In this document: positions 37,152 to 44,048 of the stretch, in pieces
Layout of the letters: every line of letters begins with the position of its first letter
Position numbering within the stretch: position 1 is the stretch's first letter
Assembly (NCBI RefSeq): GCF_902859645.1
Contig: NZ_CADIJR010000016.1
Span: 1-64,000, forward strand
From: Achromobacter insuavis
GTDB taxonomy: Bacteria; Pseudomonadota; Gammaproteobacteria; Burkholderiales; Burkholderiaceae_B
Direction: 5' to 3'
Length of the DNA stretch: 64,000 nt
Notes under the pieces: model-generated
The model's input: the letters and a program-made list of their open reading frames with translations, nothing else
Told to the model about the DNA's origin: nothing
Databases searched by the model: none
Position numbers and translations under genes: made by a program

Positions 37152-38009
37152 TTATCCCCGTGCCGCGAACGGCACGGGCCGGAAGGTCAGCAGCTCGGCG
37201 CTGTTGTCCGGCATCCGCTCGATGCCTAGGACGTAGCCGGGCAGCGACTGCCGCGCGACCAGTGCGCGCAGGTCGTAGGCGAAGTCTGAGAAGCGCGTGG
37301 CACTGCCCGATTTCCGATACAGGTGTCGGAAATCGAATTGCCAACCACCCGGCTGTCGCCCGCCGTGTTTGCGCACCAGCCGGTACAGCCATCGCTCGAT
37401 GCCGCCCGTGAGCCGGAAATACGCTGGGTCGATGGTCAGCACCAGCGCGGCATCCATGACGCCCGCGTAAAACCAGTCCGGCAGGATCAGCTCCAGCCCT
37501 AAGGGCGTGCCCTTGGTATCGGCCAGTTCCTTCCATTCGTTGATCCACGAGAAGCGGTGCAGCCGTCTTCCCGTGGTCTCCCGAATGGACGTGGCCACCG
37601 TCGTGGATTGCAGGCGATCCAAGGCCGCCTTGAGGCGCTGGTAGTCGCGCAGCGACGTACCGCGCCCAATGAATCGCTGGATCTCGTAGGGCGTGGCCTG
37701 CATGAGCCGCGATGGACGCAAGCCCGCGTCGCGCGCCTCCACAATCTGCGAAGCCGCCCAAATGAGCACATCTGCATCCCAAATCGTGGCGATGCCATGC
37801 TCCTGCGTTCCCTCCACGCGGATCGTGATGCCGCTGGCGCGGAAGTCGATCGGCGCCACGCGCCGCGACTTCGCCAGCGAGAAGAACGGAAAGGCCATCA
37901 AATCCTGGCTGTCGCGCGGCGCCATGTCGCCCGGCAGGGCACGGAACAGGTCGAGCTGTTCGCGCTCTGGCACGAGCCGCTGCCGGGACGGCAGCGCAGG
38001 GCTGGACAT
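37152..38009 (-). CDS. repA: Replication initiator protein RepA
   Basis: The 285-residue protein matches the replication initiator protein A family of Tn4371-like ICEs and related plasmids. Recognisable segments are DLMAFPFFSLAKSRR, RLKAALDRLQSTTVATSIR and LILPDWFYAGVMD with winged-helix features. It would start replication of the excised element at the adjacent iterons. I chose ATG 38009, which has GGTGG nine bases upstream; a GTG four codons earlier is possible. It follows the HTH gene by 26 bases. Confidence 0.88.
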   Translation of the reverse strand: MSSPALPSRQRLVPEREQLDLFRALPGDMAPRDSQDLMAFPFFSLAKSRRVAPIDFRASGITIRVEGTQEHGIATIWDADVLIWAASQIVEARDAGLRPSRLMQATPYEIQRFIGRGTSLRDYQRLKAALDRLQSTTVATSIRETTGRRLHRFSWINEWKELADTKGTPLGLELILPDWFYAGVMDAALVLTIDPAYFRLTGGIERWLYRLVRKHGGRQPGGWQFDFRHLYRKSGSATRFSDFAYDLRALVARQSLPGYVLGIERMPDNSAELLTFRPVPFAARG

Positions 38010-38035
38010 GGCGAAAGCCACCCGCGCGCCAGCGG

Positions 38036-38326
38036 TCAGCGCGCACGGCTGTCCGCCGAATGCTGCTCGGCGTACTCGGGATCGGATGTGCTCTCGAAGC
38101 TGCGCTCGGAAGCCCAGGCATCGAGATCGGCCACGGCGTACATGACGCGGCGGCCGAATTTGCGGAACTTGGGGCCGCCGCCCAGCACGCGCTGCTTTTC
38201 CAGCGTGCGCGGTGACAGTCGCAGGTAGTCGGCGGCTTCGTCGTTGGTGAGATAACGCTGCGGTTGCGCGACAGCGGCCGAGGTGGTTGCGGGAGCGGCG
38301 GCAGGCCGCAAGGGAGCAGGACGCAT
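38036..38326 (-). CDS. Excisionase-like helix-turn-helix protein (AlpA/MerR-like HTH_17)
   Basis: The 96-residue protein has an Ala/Pro-rich leader then the HTH_17 domain YLTNDEAADYLRLSPRTLEKQRVLGGGPKFRKFGRRVMY. The family includes AlpA regulators and excisionases. Located between the DUF2285 gene and repA, it probably regulates replication/partition genes or excision. The start at 38326 follows from spacing; the open frame extends 15 codons further. Confidence 0.8.
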   Translation of the reverse strand: MRPAPLRPAAAPATTSAAVAQPQRYLTNDEAADYLRLSPRTLEKQRVLGGGPKFRKFGRRVMYAVADLDAWASERSFESTSDPEYAEQHSADSRAR

Positions 38327-38409
38327 GGTGAGAACCTCCATCGGTTGCAGGGCTCCGGCCACACAGCGCAACCGGATGGAGGCAGTCTCAGAAAATGAAG
38401 CTCTCTTGC

Positions 38410-39183
38410 TCAGGGTCGTTTTGCGTGGCCTTCAAAACGACCCTTCTCAAGCGGCGCAAGCTGTGCTAGGCGGCGATAGCCGCCGCGCATCAGCGCATCG
38501 CCGCGCCGCGTCAGGCGGCGCACCTTGGAGCGCAGGCCGCCGTCGCTGTACCAACCGGCTGCGGCATCCACGCCGAACAAGCCTTCGGCCACATCGCGCA
38601 AGGACGCACCCGCCAGGGTTGCGTCGAGCGCCTGCAAGGTGTGCAGTTCCAGCAAGGCCGAATGCGATGGCCGGGGCCGAGCATTGGCCAGCGCCGCACC
38701 GGGCGCATGGCCGCGTGCAGGTGCGGCAGCACCGCCGTGATGGGCATAGGCGACAGCCATGCCGTCCTCCAGGCCGGGTGCCAGCGCGAAGCGCAGGCAA
38801 TGGCCAGGGCTGCGCGCGATCAGCACCAGCCGCTTGCCATCGTGGATCAATTGCTTGTGACCAGGGATGCGCCAGAACGCGAAGGCGGTGGCATTCTGCG
38901 GTGGGTCGGCATCGGGGTAGAGCTGCACCACGCCGGCATGGCCGGGGAGCCAGGCCGGATGCGCGTCGCGCGCATCCAAGGCTGGGTCTTCCAGCAGGCG
39001 TAAGCCCCAGCGATGCGCCGCGTGCTGTGCCGCCTGCGGCCGGCGATGACGGTGCAGCCAGTCGAGCCGGTAGTCGGGATGGCGCCGCAGGTACTCACAG
39101 GCCAGTGCGAGTGCATCGAGCCGCAGAACGTAGAGGTAGGCGGCGGTGGGATACCAGTGCGGGAAATGGTGAGGGCTGACCAT
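38410..39183 (-). CDS. DUF2285 domain protein
   Basis: The 257-residue protein belongs to the DUF2285/DUF6499-type family of ICE proteins. The N terminus (PHWYPTAAYLYVLRLDALALACEYLRR) and the C terminus (RLTRRGDALMRGGYRRLAQLAPL) are typical; the C-terminal part resembles a DNA-binding helix-turn-helix. It is the first gene of the DUF2285-HTH-repA-parA series and is probably regulatory. Its promoter region includes a 13-base palindrome (39280-39292). Confidence 0.8.
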   Translation of the reverse strand: MVSPHHFPHWYPTAAYLYVLRLDALALACEYLRRHPDYRLDWLHRHRRPQAAQHAAHRWGLRLLEDPALDARDAHPAWLPGHAGVVQLYPDADPPQNATAFAFWRIPGHKQLIHDGKRLVLIARSPGHCLRFALAPGLEDGMAVAYAHHGGAAAPARGHAPGAALANARPRPSHSALLELHTLQALDATLAGASLRDVAEGLFGVDAAAGWYSDGGLRSKVRRLTRRGDALMRGGYRRLAQLAPLEKGRFEGHAKRP

Positions 39184-39526
39184 GACGAAAGCTCCTGTCG
39201 AACAGCAGGAACGTCGCCACGGGCCGATCAAAACGAAGCTATCGCATCCAGATCAAAACCATCATCTGCATCAATTCAAGCATGTAACATGCGGTGTCAA
39301 GACTGATTGGCTCCGGTGTATTGCGAATCCCGTCCGAATGCGACGACCGCCCGACCCGACAACGTCATGCGGCACAAAACACCGTGCCCGTACCCGCATA
39401 AAAGATCGTGACTGATTGGGTCACACCAGCACGGGTTGAATGCAAGAGTGCGGATTCAGACCGGACAGGTCTGGAATAAGACTGAAATAGTCCCAATACG
39501 CCCCGCTTGGCCGCAGTGCGAACGGT
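39184..39526. promoter_or_regulatory. Regulatory region upstream of DUF2285-repA, with palindromes
   Basis: This 343-base segment holds no gene and is less GC-rich than its neighbours. On the minus strand a TTGACA (39300-39295) precedes a perfect 13-base palindrome GCATGTAACATGC (39280-39292) placed where the promoter spacer would be, suggesting a repressor or MerR-like operator. Further elements are two copies of GACTGATTGG (39301 and 39410) and the inverted repeat CAGACC/GGTCTG (39457-39473). No good -10 is visible. Confidence 0.5.
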
Positions 39527-39874
39527 TCAATCGAGGATGGAACCATTCTCCTGGGCCAGCCGCAGATATTCCGACAGCGGGCGTGCCGCCTGAAAATACC
39601 GATCCCGCATCACGGGCTGCTTGCGTGGCCCGACGATGGATTCCAGATCGGACAGCTTCACGGTGCCCAGCTCGGGCATTCCCAGCCCCAGGTCGATCAG
39701 GCCAAAGGCCGTATCGCCATCGGCCGGATCGAGCGCGGCCAGCAGCCAAGTGAGATGCGCGTCCGGCGTGAACAACCGCACCACGGGCAACGGGTCGATG
39801 GAGCCGCCAGCGGCGCGATTCTGGCCGTGGGCCAGCAACTGCCTGCGCTCGTCCTCGGTGATGAGTCGGTTCAT
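39527..39874 (-). CDS. DUF2958 domain protein (copy 1)
   Basis: The 115-residue protein matches DUF2958, a family common on conjugative elements. The motif PVVRLFTPDAHLTWLLAALDPADGD and the LGLGMPELG segment are shared with the second copy at 48056-48406. No catalytic residues are known and no function has been assigned. It has its own AT-rich upstream region divergent from the XRE gene. Confidence 0.8.
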   Translation of the reverse strand: MNRLITEDERRQLLAHGQNRAAGGSIDPLPVVRLFTPDAHLTWLLAALDPADGDTAFGLIDLGLGMPELGTVKLSDLESIVGPRKQPVMRDRYFQAARPLSEYLRLAQENGSILD

Positions 39875-40090
39875 GGGCAGCCCTTTCTTGGAACAAATCC
39901 ACCGAAGCGTGAAAGCGTAAAGCCGTATCGGCGGATTTGAGGAAATGCACGGATTCGGTTTTGTGCTTCCGTGAAAAACCGCAAATGCGTATTTCTGTAA
40001 AGACGTAGAAGCACGAAAAAGGATTGATTCGGAATGAATGAGTTAAAGATAACGTGGTTTTAATTGTGCTGCGAATTGACGCTTCTGTCT
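39875..40090. promoter_or_regulatory. AT-rich divergent intergenic region between DUF2958 and XRE gene
   Basis: These 216 bases are clearly AT-richer than the neighbouring genes and hold both divergent start regions. Short related motifs recur (GCGTGAAAGCGTAAAG, GTGCTTCCGTGAAAAA, GAAGCACGAAAAAGG). A weak plus-strand promoter (TTGATT at 40024, AGATAA at 40047, 17-base spacer) could serve the XRE gene. It may be an autoregulated control region. Confidence 0.45.
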
Positions 40091-40384
40091 ATGCAGAAGC
40101 GAACCGTCCAGCGCGGCCGACCGGCCGGCTCCACCACCCATGACGCCGAGCTGGCCCACGCCTTCGGCGCGGCGGTGCGTGCTCTGCGGATGGAGCGCGG
40201 CATCGCGCAGGAATCGCTGGCACACCAGGCCGGCATCGAGCGTTCCCACATGGGGAAGATCGAGCGCGGCGAGCACATGCCCACGCTGGCGATCATTTTC
40301 AAGATCGCTGGCGCGCTCGAATGCAGCACGGCAGTGCTAATGAGCGAGGCTGAAAGCCAGCTCGCAGCGGCGGCCCCGCCGTAG
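40091..40384 (+). CDS. XRE-family helix-turn-helix regulator
   Basis: The 97-residue protein is a single Cro/C1-type HTH domain (LAHAFGAAVRALRMERGIAQESLAHQAGI then GKIERGEHMPTLAIIFKIAGAL). It is the only plus-strand backbone gene in this part of the ICE. Small XRE proteins in Tn4371-type ICEs act as repressors of transfer or maintenance genes. The ATG at 40091 is preferred over a start nine codons upstream because it begins right before the basic leader; the ribosome site is weak. Confidence 0.82.
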   Translation: MQKRTVQRGRPAGSTTHDAELAHAFGAAVRALRMERGIAQESLAHQAGIERSHMGKIERGEHMPTLAIIFKIAGALECSTAVLMSEAESQLAAAAPP

Positions 40385-40389
40385 GCGCT

Positions 40390-40605
40390 GGCCCGGCCGA
40401 TCCGGCGCAAGCCGGTTCGGCGGTGTTCAAGGGGCGCCAAGTGCAGCGCGGCGGGGATGGGCCTTGCGCCGATCCCCTGGAGCAAGCGACGCGCGCAGCG
40501 CCGCAGGCGCGAAGGCGTGAGGGATTGGCGCCGAATGGCCGTGACGACAAAGACGGCACGGGGCGCAGCCAGCTAAGCCCGGCGGTGCAAGGCACCGACA
40601 CGCCC
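40390..40605. repeat. Dispersed GC-rich repeat, copy A
   Basis: This gene-free stretch begins with GGCCGATCCGGCG..GCCGGTTCGGCGGT and continues with GGGATGGGCCTTGCGCCGATC, CGCGAAGGCGTGAGGGATTG and a tail GACGGCACGGGGCGCAGCC..GACACGCCC. The same order of motifs occurs in copy B (41628-41825), the first part in copy C (47581-47712) and the tail alone at 43563-43620. No plausible gene is present. It occupies most of the 364 bases between the XRE and DUF736 genes. Confidence 0.75.
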
Positions 40606-40748
40606 GGCCGTTCTTGCAGCCGCAGACTCGCCCCATGCCTCAACAGAAGCGGCCCAACATGGGCCACGCTCCTGCAATGACCAGGCTTCCATGCAGCTCT
40701 GCGAAAGCGGCACGGCGCCCCGCCGCGTGGGCGGGGCGCTGGCGGCCA

Positions 40749-41063
40749 TCAGGCCGCCTGGGGCTTGCTGCGCGACCAGATCAGCGTGTGCGTGCCGTCC
40801 TCTTCCTCGATCAGCCGGGCATAGACCGTTGCTGGGAACGAAGGATCGTCGAGGGTCACGGACACGTAGGGCCGTTCGGCCTTGCTGACTTTCTTCCACG
40901 CCGCGCCGATGTCGAAGCCCGCCGCCTGCACGCGGAAGTCGGGGGCGTGTTCGTTGTCCCCCTTGTCGTTGGGAACCAGCTTGGCCTTGACGTTGAGGGT
41001 CAGGGTGCGCAGCGTGCCGGTGAAGCCGTCTTTGTCCGCGGTGAAGGTGCCGATGGTTGCCAT
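40749..41063 (-). CDS. DUF736 domain protein
   Basis: The 104-residue protein is a typical DUF736 member ([24 protein letters not shown], then [22 protein letters not shown]). The family is widespread on ICEs and plasmids of proteobacteria; its function is unknown. It is flanked on both sides by long non-coding blocks and appears to be a single-gene unit. Confidence 0.85.
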   Translation of the reverse strand: MATIGTFTADKDGFTGTLRTLTLNVKAKLVPNDKGDNEHAPDFRVQAAGFDIGAAWKKVSKAERPYVSVTLDDPSFPATVYARLIEEEDGTHTLIWSRSKPQAA

Positions 41064-41627
41064 GATGAATCTCCTTACGATTGAACAAGGTTCGCGCCCA
41101 TCGCGTCCTTGTTGTGATCCGACCGGCGGGAGACGGGCTGGCTGCACCGCTTGCGGTCGCAACGCAGTGGAGAACCGGGAGGCGAAAAGAATTTGTCCCG
41201 CGAGGAATGCGCGCAGCGCAGGGGGAAATTGTTTTCGCCGGACGGTTGCAGCCATAAAGCCCGAGGCGCAGCCGTGCCACCGCCAGGATTCACAACAAGA
41301 CAAGGACGCCTTGGGCCGAACCGCTTCGAAAGGAGACAGGGCTGACTCGGCATCCCCGCACGAACGCTGCACTGGCTCGCTCCCAGACGCGGGCCAGGTC
41401 AACACCCCAATGACGGGCGAGAACGCCCCGGTCACACCTTGCGGCGCCAGTCTTGAGGCGTGGCATGGAAGCTCCATAGCGATGCCGGGCGGGATGCCCG
41501 TGAACCGTCCTTCGTAACGTGATGGGCAGGAACCGTCAGCGTCGGGGACGGCACGCATCCGTACAACCTGCCGCAGCAAGCTCCAGCGTATTCGCCAGTT
41601 CCCCGCCCATCGCGGCGGGGGCGCCGG
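41064..41627. other. Long gene-free block upstream of DUF736
   Basis: About 560 bases separate the DUF736 start from repeat copy B. Frames that cross it have no recognisable product. The sequence just before the gene (41064-41100) should contain its promoter and ribosome site. The rest is GC-rich with many short inverted repeats and may form a long structured leader or be decayed sequence. Confidence 0.4.
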
Positions 41628-41825
41628 CTTGGCCGATCCGGCGTTGCCGGTTCGGCGGTATTCGACGGGCGTCAAGCACCGCGCGGCAGGGATGAGCCTT
41701 GCGCCGATCCTCAGGAGGCAAGCGCAGGCGCGAAGGCGTGAGGGATTGAAGCCGAATGGCCGTAATTCGGCACGAAGCACGGGACGCAGCTCGAAAGCCC
41801 GGCGGCGCTTCGCGCCGACACGCCC
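41628..41825. repeat. Dispersed GC-rich repeat, copy B (left side of the dme cassette)
   Basis: This copy shares with copy A the start GGCCGATCCGGCG..GCCGGTTCGGCGGT, the middle GAGCCTTGCGCCGATC and GCGCGAAGGCGTGAGGGATTG, and the tail ending CGACACGCCC. It ends 28 bases before the last codon of the DUF1232 gene, so it directly borders the dme cassette. Confidence 0.75.
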
Positions 41826-41853
41826 ATGCCATTCAATATGCCCTCAGGAAAAA

Positions 41854-42246
41854 CTAAAGATGCGGCATGAGCCAGAACCACAATGCCACCCCCATCACCA
41901 GCCACAGCGCCACGATCATCACTGCCCCGAACCGGCTCCGCGGCTTGGCGCCTTCCGCCAGCATCCATTCATCGGCCTGAATACGGCATTGCGCCAGCAC
42001 ATCGGATGGCAGCAGCTTCACAGTCAACCAGATCAGCACGGGCAACAAGATCACATCGTCCACATAACCCAGCACCGGAATGAAGTCTGGAATCAGGTCA
42101 ATGGGACTGAGCGCATAGGCCACCACGAACAGCCCCAGCGCCTTGGCATACCAAGGCGTGCCGGGATGCTTGCCGGCAAACCACAGCGTCACGCCATCAC
42201 GCTTGATCCGCCTGGCCCAAGCCTTCAAGGTGACGCCGATGCTCAT
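41854..42246 (-). CDS. DUF1232 (YkvA-like) membrane protein
   Basis: The 130-residue protein has the YkvA/DUF1232 core KALGLFVVAYALSPIDLIPDFIPVLGYVDDV and ends with a hydrophobic segment (VMIVALWLVMGVALWFWLM). The family is of unknown function. Its ATG overlaps the stop of dmeF by four bases, so it is co-expressed with the cation exporter and may support it. It has two to three membrane segments. Confidence 0.82.
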   Translation of the reverse strand: MSIGVTLKAWARRIKRDGVTLWFAGKHPGTPWYAKALGLFVVAYALSPIDLIPDFIPVLGYVDDVILLPVLIWLTVKLLPSDVLAQCRIQADEWMLAEGAKPRSRFGAVMIVALWLVMGVALWFWLMPHL

Positions 42247-43196
42247 GCGGCCCCGCGCTGCACTTCGATCGTGACATGCGACAGTTCGTGAATATGCGCG
42301 AGCAGTGCCTTGTAGTGCGCGGGCTCCTGGGGCTCCCGAGCCACCAGTGAGACGATGGCCGCGAAATGCCCTGGCCCCACCTGCCAGACATGCAGATCTG
42401 TAACCTCGCTTCCCGTCGGCTCCACGGCCTCCCGAATCTCCTGCCGCACTTCCTCGCCCTCGACTGCCGCATCGAGCAACACGCTGCCGGAGTCCCGGAT
42501 CAGCCCCCATGACCAGCGGGCAATCACCAGCGCGCCCACCACACCCATGACCGGATCAGCCCACAGCCAGCCGTAGCTGCGGCCGAGCAGCAGCGCGACG
42601 ATGGCGAATACGGATGTCAGCGCATCGGCCAACACATGGATGTACGCGGCGCGCAGATTGTTGTCGCGGCTCTTGCCTGGCACATGATGGTCGTGATCGT
42701 GGTGGTGATGTCCATGATTGTGACCGTGATGCGCATGGTCGTCCTTCAGCAGCCAAGCGCAGACCAGGTTGACGCCCAGGCCCACGACAGCCACGGCGAT
42801 CGCCTGGTTAAAGTCGATATGGATGGGTTGGGTGAGCCGTACCAGACTTTCCCAAGCGATCAGCAGGGCAATCAAGGCCAGGACGATCGCGCTGGCGAAG
42901 CCGGCCAGATCGCCGAGCTTGCCCGTGCCGAAGGTAAAGCGCGGATTGCCCACATGCTGGCGCGCAAAGCGGTAGGCCAGCGCGGTAATCAGCATCGCGC
43001 CCGCATGGGTGGACATATGCCATCCATCGGCCACCAGCGCCATGGAGCCGTAGATCGAACCGGCCACGATTTCCACCAGCATCATGCTGGCCGTGAGAGC
43101 GATCACCAGCCACACCTTGCGCTCATTGCGCTGGTGGTCGCTGCCGAGAAAGAAATGGTCGTGGCCTGAGGCCGAGGGGGTATAGGTCATTGTCAT
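42243..43196 (-). CDS. dmeF: CDF-family Co/Ni efflux transporter DmeF
   Basis: The 317-residue protein is a cation diffusion facilitator with six membrane segments. Metal-site residues are visible in LVADGWHMSTHAG and IHVLADALTS, and a His-rich cytoplasmic loop (HHGHNHGHHHHDHDHH) separates helices four and five. The C-terminal cytoplasmic domain is complete. Pairing with a DmeR-type repressor points to cobalt/nickel export. It follows dmeR by 46 bases in a compact three-gene cassette. Confidence 0.9.
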   Translation of the reverse strand: MTMTYTPSASGHDHFFLGSDHQRNERKVWLVIALTASMMLVEIVAGSIYGSMALVADGWHMSTHAGAMLITALAYRFARQHVGNPRFTFGTGKLGDLAGFASAIVLALIALLIAWESLVRLTQPIHIDFNQAIAVAVVGLGVNLVCAWLLKDDHAHHGHNHGHHHHDHDHHVPGKSRDNNLRAAYIHVLADALTSVFAIVALLLGRSYGWLWADPVMGVVGALVIARWSWGLIRDSGSVLLDAAVEGEEVRQEIREAVEPTGSEVTDLHVWQVGPGHFAAIVSLVAREPQEPAHYKALLAHIHELSHVTIEVQRGAA

Positions 43197-43242
43197 CGGG
43201 GAGTCCCTGTCATCTGGAAAAGGTCGCCGGCGGGCGGCGGGT

Positions 43243-43515
43243 TTATTTCATGTAGGCTCGGATGACCTCGACCATTTCCTCGCCGCCCTGGCGGCGCTCC
43301 TTGTCCGTTTCAACTTCCAGGACGTGCTCGCGCAAATGGTCTTCCATCACCTCGGCGGTCAGGCCATTGACCGCGCCGCGCACTGACGCGATCTGGCGTA
43401 GCACTTCCACGCACGCCGCGTCTGATTCCAAAGCGCGCTCGATGCCTTCCAACTGCCCTTTGATGCGGCGAACACGGGCGACCAGCTTGTCTTTCTGGCG
43501 AGAGGTATGGGACAT
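43243..43515 (-). CDS. dmeR: DmeR, CsoR/RcnR-family metal-responsive repressor
   Basis: The 90-residue all-helical protein begins MSHTSRQKDKLVARVRRIKGQLEGIERAL, the typical CsoR/RcnR start with the ligand His3 kept and a central CVEVLRQIASVRGAVNGL segment. In the RcnR/DmeR branch these residues bind Co or Ni and release DNA. The start at 43515 is preferred because the conserved MSHT start fits; the frame extends four codons further. It should repress the adjacent promoter through the operator at 43530-43552. Confidence 0.88.
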   Translation of the reverse strand: MSHTSRQKDKLVARVRRIKGQLEGIERALESDAACVEVLRQIASVRGAVNGLTAEVMEDHLREHVLEVETDKERRQGGEEMVEVIRAYMK

Positions 43516-43529
43516 GACAGCCGACAATT

Positions 43530-43555
43530 AATATAGTCTAGGGGGCTATATTATA
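43530..43555 (-). promoter_or_regulatory. DmeR operator and -10 of the dmeRF promoter
   Basis: AATATAG (43530-43536) and CTATATT (43546-43552) form a perfect inverted repeat around a centre containing five G (43541-43545). RcnR/DmeR-type operators have such a G/C tract flanked by AT-rich arms. On the minus strand a TATAAT (43555-43550) overlaps one arm, so binding would block the promoter. No good -35 is seen. Confidence 0.78.
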
Positions 43556-43562
43556 ACAACAG

Positions 43563-43620
43563 CAAAGACGGCATGAGGCGCAGCCGGAAAACCCGACAGC
43601 GCGTTGCCGGGCGTGACGCC
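43563..43620. repeat. Dispersed repeat, tail-only copy D (right side of the dme cassette)
   Basis: CAAAGACGGCATGAGGCGCAG and the following bases to TGACGCCC match the tail of repeat copy A (40552-40605). The rest of the repeat is missing here. With copy B at the other side, it brackets the dmeR-dmeF-DUF1232 cassette in the same orientation. Confidence 0.65.
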
Positions 43621-43775
43621 CGGCAATTTCAACGCCGCCGCCTGAGTGCCAGCGAAGGCGGCGGCGTTCTGATGGAGCTGTTGGGCCTTCAACACCGGGC
43701 GCGGCCACCGCCGCGCCCGGATTGGGCTTTTACCGCGCCCAGGACGGAACGGCCTGGGCGCGGTGCTGATCGCGG

Positions 43776-43985
43776 TTATTCCTTCGTTTTGATGAGCCAC
43801 CACACGGCGCGCGGCAAGGCGCGTCCCGTGATGGGGTGAATGTCGGCGAGGTCGGCGCGCGTCGTCCAGCCCGAGGGCGGGAGGTAGCCGCACACGTCGC
43901 CATCGCCGCGCCAGCGGCGGGCGCGCACCGTGCCGGGCGCGTAGATCGCCGCCATGCGCGGGCGGCTGGTCGTGGTGCGGGTCAT
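43776..43985 (-). CDS. Conserved hypothetical protein of the ICE backbone
   Basis: I do not recognise a family with certainty. The 69-residue product is basic, with several Trp and Arg (MAAIYAPGTVRARRWRGDGD, GRALPRAVWWLIKTKE). A GGAG ribosome site precedes the ATG at 43985. The gene precedes no operon partner closely; it follows parB by about 60 bases on the same strand and may be transcribed with it. Similar short ORFs accompany ParB in this class of element. Confidence 0.65.
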   Translation of the reverse strand: MTRTTTSRPRMAAIYAPGTVRARRWRGDGDVCGYLPPSGWTTRADLADIHPITGRALPRAVWWLIKTKE

Positions 43986-44048
43986 GGGGCGGTTCTCCTT
44001 CCAGCGAAGCGCCCCGGTCAAGGCCGGGGCGATTGCCATTGGCGCGGG

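Noticed and set aside
41075-41517. Overlapping frames on both strands in the gene-free block upstream of DUF736
   Set aside because: They have biased, low-information composition and none resembles a known protein.
43573-43839. An 88-codon plus-strand frame right of the dme operator
   Set aside because: It starts in repeat tail D and ends opposite the hypothetical gene at 43776-43985; no ribosome site or family match.
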